Assembly (NCBI GenBank): GCA_037043455.1
Contig: JAWPHD010001429.1
Span: forward strand, 186,001-250,000
Direction: 5' to 3'
Length of the DNA: 64,000 bases
From: Cyrtodaria siliqua
Taxonomy: Eukaryota > Mollusca > Bivalvia > Adapedonta > Hiatellidae
The translations under genes were made by a program, and so were the position numbers. The notes beneath the pieces are model-generated. The model ran no database searches and had not been told where the DNA came from. It was given only the letters and a program-made list of their open reading frames with translations. Below are positions 30,101 to 42,100 of this stretch, one piece after another; the stretch's first letter is position 1; every line of letters starts with the position of its first letter.

Positions 30101-33100
30101 ATCTAGTGCTTCTAGTTGTCTGTCTATTTGTTTTAGCAGAAAATTTGACACTTTTTCTTGCATTTTCTCAAAGCAGGACGCACTTTGTGGTTGTTGTTGT
30201 TGGTTTACTGTTTCATTCTGGACATTTTTATTGGTACTTTCCATAAAGTCAATTTTTCTTTTTAGAGTTGTGATGGTCTGTTCAAGTTCATTGTTTTTGG
30301 CTTCGAGTCTATAAATACCAGATTCTAGGTTAACTCTATCTTTTTTCATATCAGCTATAATCTTTTCTTTGTATTTCAGGTCCTCTTCTCTCTTTTTGAG
30401 GTTATTCTCTTTTTGTCGTAGTTGGCTACTTTTTATGTGTTTATCGTTATCTGACCCTACTCGTGTATTGTTATGGTTTAATTGTGCTTCCGGTTCTATC
30501 GTTTCAGGATGACACTGTTTCACTATAGTTTCTTCGGATAATGATTCGCTGATAATAATTTCTTCATTGCTACTTGTTGTAGTTGGAGTTTGTATCATTT
30601 CCTTTGCTTCGCATGAAAAACAGTTATGTTGTTCGTCTTTCGCTGTAGTGCATTTTTCGTGAAATATTATGTGGCACGTTTCACAGGCTACAGAGTCTGT
30701 TACAATGTTGGTTTCACAATGTGAGCATATGTCATGTGAAGTTTCTATTTCTTCAATTAGAATTGAGCCTGCTATGGAGACAGAACTTTGAGTAGGCGAT
30801 TCAGGAATGTATAGTATACTTCGCTTGTTAGTGTTAGTTTGTGGACTAAATACTGTTCGAGATTCTTGGCATAACTTGCACGAGTATGGTGTATTTTTGT
30901 CGTTTTCTATTTGTTGAATGTCCTCTTTTGACAGCTTATCACAACTATAATGTATCCAATGAGTTCCCGACTCACACCAGGCGGATTTAGTTTTACATTT
31001 TCTCTTGCATTTCTTACATTTTATGTCGTTTTCGGTATCTGAGATTACCCGCATTGGTTGTTCACCATTCTCATGGTTTGTTGTAGTTTTCTGAGAGTTT
31101 ACTGTAGTCTGAACGTGGCTAACATTCTGTAACTCCGATTTAAGTAAGTCATTCAGTTCCTCAATGTTCACAGATTTTCCATCCACTTTGACGCTTTCTA
31201 TAATCCTGTGTATTTCATGAATGTCTTCTTGAAAAAAGTACTTTGCTCCTTTACCGTTCACCATGATTCTACTTGTTGTTGTATACAGGTTAATAGTATA
31301 TGATAAGTTTTCATCAGATTTACAGATGGTTACTTTAATGGTGAGTTGAACAATCGCACCTTTTTTGTCTTTAGATTCATTTATATGTACTGATTCTCGG
31401 TCTGGATGATACTGTCGAAAGTACACCACCGTTGCATGCTTCATCAATTCAAATGTTACCGCGTCAGCTTCTCCGACTGTCCCTCCATTCTTTTCAGTAT
31501 ATTGCATAAATTTCTGACGTTTTGTTGCTGTAAGTTTTTTTGCAAGGGATTTATCGATATTGAGTGAATAGTCTCTCTGGTTTGATGACAGGAGTGTCTG
31601 TTGCACAGTAGACGTATTTGGAGATATGTTTGGGATTGCTGTGGAGCTGGTCTGAGCAATAAATTTTTCAGATTGTAATTGACGTCTGGGCGCCGCCATC
31701 TTGGATATTCGCGAGTAAAAAGTGTCGATTACATAAAAAGTAAAAGAAGCTAGCATAAAGTTAAAAAATAAATTCACATAGGTAAGAGACACTGTACAAC
31801 AGGTAACAAAACATGTAAAATAACTGAAAAATGCTTGTTTTCGCGTTATCTCAAGAATTGAATTGAATGTTGTTTAACGGCTCATCAACACAGTACAGGT
31901 TATTTAGAGCCGCAGAGAGAGGGGAAGGATACATAGGGATCGAAAGGATCCGGGAACCGTGCCCTACTCTTATTATCGAATAGATTCCTATGGTTATTTA
32001 ACGTGCTCGGAGGATAGACCGATTCAAGAACAGCTGGCACTACAAACTTGGCAGGAATGTTTACTTCATGGTGTATTTTTTGAGTAGATTTGCCTAAGAA
32101 ATGTGGTTGCCATGGTAACAAAACTTTTAAAAAGATTGCATATTCATTACATTTTAATAAGGCGTAAAACAAAAATGTTTGTTTCTGGGTACCCGACCGG
32201 AGGGATTCTTTTTACTCCCGACCCAAATGTTTTTTTAGGGTGTGAAAAAAAAATCAAACAAAATGTATATAAATGGCAATAAATGTATTTGTTCGCTGCA
32301 AAATGTTTTCCAGTACCTGTCCGTAAGTTTCAAGTCGATGCATCTTTAACCTTGCTCTCGAGAATGAGCTGTTTCTACTCGATAGTCTTCGTTTTTCATG
32401 TTGTTGTTTTTTTCATCGATGGAGATTTTATAAGTAACATCGGTTGATGGAGTTCTGGGTATGTAAAAATGTTCGTATTTACTATATTTCGCCGATGAGT
32501 TTAAATTTGTTTGCCCAAAAATAAATAATTATAAATATAGTCTTTTAAACTAAATATCTACAAACTTTTGATACAATTAAGAGAATTTGACGGCGATTTT
32601 CATGTTGAAAATACGGCTAACACACATAAAAAAAATAAATTCCTCCAGTGAGATTTGAACCCAGGACCCCTGGGGTTTCCAGTGTACATTACCAAATATT
32701 GAGGAGAAAAAAGAGGCAATAACCATGTATTTAGATATTAATACCGTCCCCAGTATTTTTTTATCATATTAAAAGTGTTTTTCATTAACAAAAATAAGGT
32801 CATAAAAAAAAATAAAAAAAGTTTGGCCTAGCTACCTACTCTATTTTGTTTGAAGCCGTTTGCCGAAATGAACCTCTTTTTTTTTGGCAATGTTGTAGGA
32901 TTAATATTTTTCCCAATTTCTAGATTTCACATGCATTTTTCCCCAATTCAAAAGGCCCCTGGCCCCACTTCCAAAAATGCAAAAAAATCCCTGACATAAC
33001 GTGGTCCGAGTATTAACTTTCATACCCCTTCCAACCCCTTCTCCAAGAAGCGAAAACGGGGTTGGTATGAAATAAAACCTTAATTTCGGCTTAAAATGTT

Positions 33101-36100
33101 TGCATATTGTAAAATTAAAACATTTAATAGGTAATTAATTTTAAACAGGTTATCACATGTTTTTCAGTGAAAACTGTTTTTAAACATGTTTCATTGTCGA
33201 AATATTGGTTATAAAATCCTGATAATATAAGCTTTCCCATCGCTTAATGGAATTAAAGCGGGACCACGTAATGAATTCTGCAGGAGTATTTACTACATTC
33301 CAATGTGTTTTCAGTGCTTATGATGTGACTGTTCCATCTAAGGGCAAGGCATTAGTGAAGACAGATATACAGATCGCACTGCCAGACGGCTGTTATGGAC
33401 GAGTTGGTGAGTGTGATAGACCCTCTAGGATGGTACCTGAGAAACATTTTTTTAGCCATACGTAAACTATCCAATTAACATGACGCTAGTTGTCAATCAT
33501 TTATCATGTTAACCAATCAAACCAATACGATACCTCCGACAAACAATAGCATGTGCAACTGTATTTTCACAAAACCTATTGTCATTACTATACTCCGACA
33601 TCAGCAATAAGGCGGAGATATCTAAGTATTGGTGTCATGTTTATTTGTCACTCCGAATGAATAAGATGAAGAAGTTTTATTGTCACAATTGAACGTAGAA
33701 TAATGTACTGGTAAAGCACGTCTCATATACACGACTTAGAGTAATGCAACGAGAGTTTTAACAATTCCCAAAAATCTTGTGTTTGCACAAACGTTAAAAT
33801 AAAAATAAAAACAGGGTCATAATACATATTAGTCTTTCAATTAATTTCTTAGATCTACTGTTCTCTTTGATCAGAGATCAGCAGAGTCTACTGTCCGTCT
33901 ACTCCACTGAAACCACTGGATGGATTTTCATGAAACTTTGAAATGAAATCCAAGATGGCCACCAAAACTAAAAATAGATTTATAAAGACAAGTTTGTAGA
34001 ATCTACTTCCTGAAAACTATAATTGATATGGAACTTTTTCTTAAATGATCAGCATGTCATGATGTTGGTCCTTGGCGAAATTCAAAATTGTTTTGATTCA
34101 ACGTTAAACTTGGCCACTGGCGGTCATCTTTGTTTACATAAGACTTGTATATTAAAAACTTGTAGCAACTACTCCTCTGAATCTATTTGACGGATTTTAA
34201 TAGAACTTCACAGGAATGTTGCTCTTCATGTCTATTTGGTCCTAGTAAAATTTCAGATTGGCCGGAAACTCGGGATTGCTTCCACGGCTAAAAATAGATA
34301 TTAAAATCCAAATTTTAGCGACTGCTTCCTGAAAACTATAATTGATATTGATATGGGACTTTTTTAAAATGATCAGCATGACATGATGTTGGTCCTTGGC
34401 GAAAATCGTTTTGATTCAATGTTAAACATGGCTGCCATCTTTGTTTACATAGAGTTATTTAGTAAAAACTTGTAGCAATTACTCCTCTAAAACTACTTGA
34501 CAGATTTTCATGGAACTTCACAGGAATGTTGCTTTTGTTGTCTAATTGATCCTAGCAAAATTTCAGGTCAGCCGGAAATTTAAGATGGCCGCCATGGCTA
34601 AAAATAGATTTTTAAAAAACTACGTTCGTAGCGACTACTTTTTGAAAACTATAAGTTATATTGATATGGGACTTCTTCTTAAATGATCAGCATGACATGA
34701 CGTTGATCCTTCAGTGTTTTTTTTATGCCTAATTTGGGGCCGTTATTCGGCCTCATTCACAATGCCAAAAAGTATACTTTTTTCACAATTATATCAAAAA
34801 AATTCACAATCTGAAATGTTTTTGTTTTTTTTCTTTTTTTTTTTCTTGTTTTTTTTAGGGTAAATACAGACCAATAAGGATACTAGTCTTAATATACGCT
34901 GGTGTTAAAACTAGTCTGTATTTACCAAAAACAAAACTTTAAACCAAGGGATATTAAGGACAGTGTTTTTTTTATTTATAATCTATTATTAGCCGTGGCA
35001 GCCATTTGAAACTCTGGTTGGCCTGAAATTTTGCTAGGATCAACTAGATATCAAGAGCAACATTCCAGTGAAGCTTCATGAAAATCCATCAAGTAGTTTC
35101 AGAGGAGCAGTGATAAACTGTGAAATTAAAAGTGAAAAAAGTTTCTTTTTCTTCTGTTATAATATTTCACAATTTTCACAATTTCTAGAAAAATTCCGCT
35201 ATTTTTCACAATGGCACAGGCACAGGCTGCATTCACAAAACACATAAAAAAAACACTGTCCTTATGGAAAATTATTTTGATTCAACATTAAATATGGCCG
35301 CTGGCGGCCATCTTTGTTGACAAAGTTATATAATAAAAACTTGTAGGGACTACTCCATTGAAACTGCTTGACGGATTTACATGACACTTGACTTCAAAGG
35401 AATGTTGCTCTTGATGTGTAGTTGATCCTAGCAAAATTTCTGGCCAACCGGAGTTTCAAATGGCTGCCGCGGCTAAAAATAGATTATAAAAAAAACAATT
35501 ACTTTTTCTAAAACTATCAGTATGACATAAGGTTGGTCATTGTCGAAAACCATTTTGATTCAACGTTAAACATGGCTGCCAGACTGGCAGTCTTTGTTTA
35601 CATAGAGTTATATTGTAAAAGCGTTTAGTGACTGCTCCTCTGAAACTACTTGATGGATTTTCATGAAGCTTCACTGGAATGTTGCTCTTGATATCTAGTT
35701 GATCCTAGCAAAATTTCAGGCCAACCAGAGTTTCAAATAGCTGCCGCGGCTAATAATAGATTATAAATAAAAACAATTTTTTAGCAGCTATCAGTAGAGC
35801 TTCAAGGTCATTGACCTCTTTGTTTTGTGTCGCTAGCCCGAATTCTTACAAACTCAATGAAAACCCGTACATTTTCCTTAAGCCCAACTAAAAAATCACT
35901 AGCCCGAATGACAGTTGACTAGGCCCGGGCTTCAGGCTAGTGGGTTATTTCGAAGACTGTACATATATTACATGTTTTCGGCTTGTATAAACTTAAATTT
36001 ATTCTCCTTATTTTCAGCTCCAAGGTCTGGTCTGGCACATAAACATTTTATTGATGTTGGAGGCAAGTTTTACCATTTCTAGCTATCGTTTGTTACCATG

Positions 36101-39100
36101 GTGAACCTAAAGATGTTATATTTCCTTTTGATAATAACCAAACACAATACCAGGTTTTAACTAGGCCTAAAAAAAAAGTGTGTTTCTGGTTTCACTCTGT
36201 CAAAAAGTTAGGGTAGGTACATGTAGGTAGGAAAAAGTGTGTTTTTTTTAGATATTTTTTTTAGATATATTGTTTGCATATATGATGACATTTTTGTACT
36301 AAGGCAACTTTTTGATAACCTTTGCAATCCAGATTAGATGCTTAACAACTCGGGCTAATAAAATTATCTTTTTTTTTAAAAAATTTCCGCTAAAAATATT
36401 TAGGGTCGGCGGTGATAAAGTAGGGTCGGTCGGGAAACCGGAAACACACATGTTTTTTTATTAGGCCCTATGAAAGACGAGGATTAAGTCTCTTCACTGT
36501 ATATTCAGCACGCATTACACCACTCTGACCAAATTGTCATGGCAATGGTTGCTAGGAAACAAATATGCTGTTAGAATATAATAGTTTAAAATTTATTCAT
36601 TTCATGCTTAGAGCACTGTTGCAGATAATTACATTTAAAAAAAAAAATGGTAAAAAGAAAAAATAACATAAAATCGGTGATAATCGTTTAGAACTTCATG
36701 TCCTATATAGTTTATTCTTATCCTGTGCACACATTCCTGATATTAGACTAAAAAGCGTACATGAGACTGGTTCACTAACCTAGAGCTCTTATAGTATTTA
36801 ATGTCAGTGTACCATTGGACACTTGAAAAAAATGCAAAAAATGCTTCGTATCGTCGTTTTAAAACCAAACCACATTACGGAATAGGACTTCCAATCTTGT
36901 CTGAAAAATTCTTTATTATATCTCCGCTTTCACAAAGTGAAGTGGGGGCTATATAGTAATCACGTTGTCCATAACGTCCCGTCGCGTAACACATTTTTGT
37001 CCTCTCCAAATTCCTCCAAACGCTTTAGAATGGGTTGTTTCCAATAGATCTTCATATAAACATAACATCTGATAACCTTTTATTAAACCTCGCACAAAAT
37101 TCTAGGCATCTCGTTACCCCCTATTTTTCTATAGTTGGTCAGTAGAATTTATAGAGGGTCACTAAAACAATATGGACTACAATTCCAATTCAGAGTTGAA
37201 ATCATTCGCAAATAGTTCTTTAAGGCATTAGTAACAAACGTAATAAGTAAATTAATAATGTTTTTAAACTACCGTTCATGATGTCAACGTCGTGACGTCA
37301 GATTACGCGAACGTCTCAATGATGTTGACGCTCCATTAAAATTGGTTAAATATCGGTGTTTGCATCAAAAAAGGTGCTCAATGCAATGAATAAGTTTTTG
37401 GGTTTGTTACTGACCCCCTACAGAAATATGTGGGGTCAGCAGATATATGGGGGGGTACTCGGCTATCGCCTCGCCCTCTATAACTCTTACTGACCCCACA
37501 TATTTCTGTAGGGGGTCAGGAACAAACCCAATAACTAATAATGTCCCGCTAACTCACCCATTGTTGATTGCCTAATATATTACAGAATTAATAACAGAAT
37601 TATGGCCCTTTATTTCACTTAAAATTTAAGCGGCAGGGCTGTACAAATAATTTTTTAGCCACTAGTCCGGGACTAGTCGCCCTCTCAAAAGTGACTAGTC
37701 CCAAAAATATTATGACTAGTCCCAAAAAATGGACACAAGTCCTGAATTTTTTCGATTTCTCAATTTGTTAAAATTGCGTCTTGCATACTCGTTACAATTC
37801 ATTATACACAGTAAAGGAAACAATCCTTATTTACTCTTCAGACAATTAATGTATGTTTCAGTGGTATAGATTGTAGACTGCCATTGGGTGAAACAGTAGC
37901 AACAGTAAGAATCATATCTGCATTTTTAAATTTCAATATAGATATTGAGTTTCATATTACAGTTCAGATAATCATTTAATGGAGAAAAAAAAAGTCATAA
38001 CTTAATATAGGTAAGGGGCTACAGATGAGATGCTTAACTTCATTACCACTTTACCTAATGCAAAAAATAAATAACATGTGAATCAATATAAACATTTAAT
38101 TTTTATGTTTTTGTTCACTACACCAGATGATTTTGACTTTTTGATTGGCTGTGCGTCACATTCTACATTTTTCCTCTTTTCATTTTTACTTTCGCTTTCA
38201 TATTTTCCTTTTTTTAACACTGAAAAAGTTCAACAAACTCATTTTGAAATGTATTCATTAGCACTGCCAAATACGAAATCAAACTGATTATGTATATCAG
38301 TTGGTTTCGCTTTTATTTCGTTTTTTTTGACAACTCAATTCTTCGAACGTAATTAGTACACTAACTATGAACAAACCGTTACCCCACCCGCCTTTCAATG
38401 TCTGTTACAATTACGCTCAACAATACACTGAGAAACAATAAAAAAAAAAGCACACCTACCATTTCATATCAAACATACTTCCATTATCAAAAGTCCTTAG
38501 TTTCTTTACTCATCGAAAGATTGCCAACAAATCGGCCTGATTGCTAATTAATCAACGTGTTAAGTGTTATTGTTTCAGTGTATTGCCATTTTCAGCGTGA
38601 CGAACAGGTAATCACGTGACGAACATGTGATTTACCTGTAGTAGTTTCATTGGCTAGCGGGTCTGGATTAAAATAGATCGGGTCAATTGATTGGATAATG
38701 TCGACAATGCCGACTGTCAATTAAAGTAATATGGAGGCGGGACTTCCGGCATGGTTGGTTGTTGCTAAAACTGCCGAGGTAATCGCTGATCGTTGCTGTG
38801 GATGCTAATTGCATTACATAAGCGAGTGCAATAAAAGGATTACGTTAAGAAGTGTGCTGGGGTTGTTTTATGACAGGTGGCCGACATTGTTAATTGGACA
38901 AATCTGGAATCTGGGACTGAAATCTTTTAAAGTGACACGCCCGACTTTCTCTTTTTGTAAAATTGGACTAGCCCGAGACTGAAATCTTTGAAAAAGTGAC
39001 ACGCCCGACTTTGGTTTTGGACTAGTCCCGGGCGTCGGGCTATAGGATTTGTACAGCCCTGAGCAGGGGTATTCATCACCTTCAGTGATAGTTCTAGGTT

Positions 39101-42100
39101 TGGTTTCTGCTCAATAACTTGGGTTAGGAATGAGATATTGGCACGGAACTTTCTGGATAGGTAGCTTATATGAAGAGGAACTTGGTTGCATTTAAAGAGA
39201 CACATGGCAATCTTGAGTTTTATTCAAACATTAAAATTTGCTCCTCGATTTAGTTATTCCGAGTCATTTTGACTTTAAAACTGCTTGCATATAATTAAAT
39301 AAAAAAATGAGATTTCAGTTTTCTTCGTTATTTTACCAATTTTTAGCTCAACTGATCAGAGATCAGCGGAGCTTATGCCGTGGTGCGGCGTCCGTCGTCC
39401 GTCTGTCCGTCTGTCTGTCTGTCCGTAAACTTTTATTTGTAGCGACTTCACAGCTGAAACTACTGGATGGATATTCATGAAACTTTACAGAAATGTTGCC
39501 CATAAAGTCTAGTTGATCCTAGCAAAAATTCATGTTGATGTGAAATCCAAGATGGCCGCCAAAGCTAAAAATAGAGTTTTAAAATACAAGTTTGTAGCGA
39601 CTTCTTCTTGAAAACTATAAGTGATATTGATATGGGACTTTTTCTAAAATGATCAGCATGACATGATGTTGATCCTAGTCAAAAATCGTTTTGATTCAAC
39701 GTTAAACATGGCTGCCAGCGGCCATCTTTGTTTACATAGAGTTATATAGTAAAAACTTGTAGCGACTTCTTCTCTGAAACTACTTGGCAGATTGTCATGA
39801 AACTTTACAGGAATGTTGCTCTTGATGTCTAATTGATCCTAGAAAAATTTCAGGTCGGCCGGAAATTCAAGATGGCCGTCACAGCTAAAAATAGATTTTT
39901 AAAAAATAAGTTTGTAGCAACTACTTCTTGAAAACTATAAGTGATATTGATATGGGACTTTTTCTAAAATGATCAGCATTACATGATGTTGATCCTAGTC
40001 AAAAATCGTTTTGATTCAACGTTAAACATGGCTGCCAGTGGCCATCTTTGGTTACATAGAGTTATATAGTAAAAACTTGTAGCGACTACTCCTCTGAAAC
40101 TACTTGGCGGATTGTCATGAAACTTTACAGGAATGTTGCTCTTGATGTCTAATTGATCCTATCAAAATTTCAGGTCGGCCGGAAATTCAAGATGGCCATC
40201 ACAGCTAAAAATAGATTTTTAAAAAATAAGTTTGTAGCGACTACTTCTTGAAAACTATAAGTGATATTGATATGGGACTTTTTCTAAAATGATCAGCATG
40301 ACATGATGTAGATCCTTGTGGAAAAATATTTTGATTCGACGTTAAACATGGCTGCCAGTGGCCATCTTTGGTTACATAGAGTTATATAGTAAAAACTTGT
40401 AGCGACTACTCCTCTGAAACTACTTGACGGATGTTCATGAAACTTCACAGGAATGTTGCTCTTGATGTCTAGTTGATCCTAGAAAAATTTCAGGTCGGCC
40501 GGAAATTCAAGATGGCCGCCACAGCTAAAAATAGATTTAAAATAAATAAGTTTGTAGCGACTACTTCTTCAAAACAATAAGAGATATTGATATGGGACTT
40601 TTTCTAAAATGATCAGTATGACATGATGTTGGTCCTTGTCGAAAATCGTTTTGATTTGACCTTAAACATGGCTGCTTTGTTTACATAGAGTTATATAATG
40701 AAAACTTGTAGCGACTACTTCTTTGAAACTACTTGACGGATTTTCATGAAACTTCACAGGAATGTTGCTCTTAATGTCTTATTGATCTTAGCAAAATTTT
40801 AGGTTGGCCGGAAATTCAAGATGGCCGCCACGGTTAAAAATAGATTTTCAAAAAACAAGTCTGTAGCGACTACTTCCTGAAATCAAAATCAATCAGTAGA
40901 GCTTCAAGGTCATTGACCTCTTGTTTTAAATATATTATTGGTGCAATATTATAAAAAGATAGTAATTTGTAAAAATAATTTGCTTTGAACTATTCTAATA
41001 ATTAATATTAATGATTAAACAAATGCGAGTTACGAGAAAAACCAACGAGACGCCGCGAGTTTTTAAAAAATCAAGATTCCCGTGTGTCCCTTTAATGTCA
41101 AGGTCACTGTTACTAAAACTAGAAAAACGGTTTCCGTTCAATAACTTTAGTTAGAAATGAGATATTGGCATGAAACTTTATGGATAGGTAGCTTATAAAA
41201 ATCAAGCTTGGGATTGCATTTGGGGTCACTTGGTAACCCATTCAAGGTCAAGGTCATTGTTACTAAAAATAGAAAACTGTTTCCTCTCAATAACTTCAGT
41301 TATGAATGAGATATTGACCTGAAACTGTCTGGATAGGTAGCTTATATGAAAAGGAAGAGGTTGCATTTGAGGTCACTGGGTTTAAGATCACTTTTACTAA
41401 AAATAGAAAAACTGTTTCAGAATATTTTCATAATTAGTCACATTTCTTTCTTTACTCAGAATTTGCTTCAAGTTTTACTTGACATCCAGTTTGTCAGTAA
41501 TTTGGAAAAAAAAATCATCACAAATACTGTATGTTGATCTGTTGTGAATTCAAATGACTCCTCTGTCAATTATGAAAAAAACGGCTTTAACGCCAACAGG
41601 CTGCCGCTTTTCTCTTGTTTAAAATTACTTGCATTCCTTAAACAGTTTTGAATGGTTTGTTCACAAACTGTATACTTATAACAGCTGATGACCTTATGAT
41701 AATGTCCCTGTACATCACCCATTGTTGATTGCCCAATTTATTACAGAATTATGGCCCTTTGTTTGACTTAGAATTTAAGCGGGGGGCATTCATTTCTTTT
41801 AGTGATAGTTCTAGTTTTAAATAAGAAATAAATCTCCACTAAGGTCTTTTGACTAAAATATTGAAAGCTGATTTTCATACAGTTTTGTTTTAATTTCAGC
41901 TGGCGTTATAGACCAGGATTACCGTGGCAACGTGGGTGTCATCATGTTCAACTTCGGAGAGAATGACTTTGATGGTAACACAATTTACTTGACTTTTACT
42001 AGAGGATCAACAGGACGGAAATGTTGAATTTTTCGACATTATATCAGTCCTTCTTCAATGGTATTAAATTCTGTTTAGTGGTGTATTTAGTGTTGTTCCG

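Larger units (their letters stand above)
25064..31802 (-). mobile_element. Non-LTR retrotransposon (LINE-1 of window), nearly full length, antisense in DUT intron 1
   Basis: About 5.9 kb after removing the nested MITE. Order on the minus strand: a short 5' region, ORF1, overlapping ORF2 (endonuclease plus reverse transcriptase), then a ~185-bp 3' UTR ending in a CAA-type microsatellite (plus-strand TTGTTGTTG at 25064). Both flanks belong to a local repeat whose sequence GCCATG|GTAACAAAAC joins exactly when the element is removed, fixing the ends; no target-site duplication is evident. The PHD-type ORF1, AP endonuclease and CxxC-H-C tail suggest the CR1/Jockey-like group; the clade is not certain. 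Confidence 0.9.

Noticed and set aside
31700..31792. Upstream ATG of LINE ORF1 at 31792
   Set aside because: The 31 preceding residues are hydrophobic and unlike ORF1; ATG at 31699 has a much better context.
38078..38287. Transposase fragment in the 1.4-kb MITE
   Set aside because: Short hydrophobic frame with no DDE, BED or hAT dimerisation motif visible.
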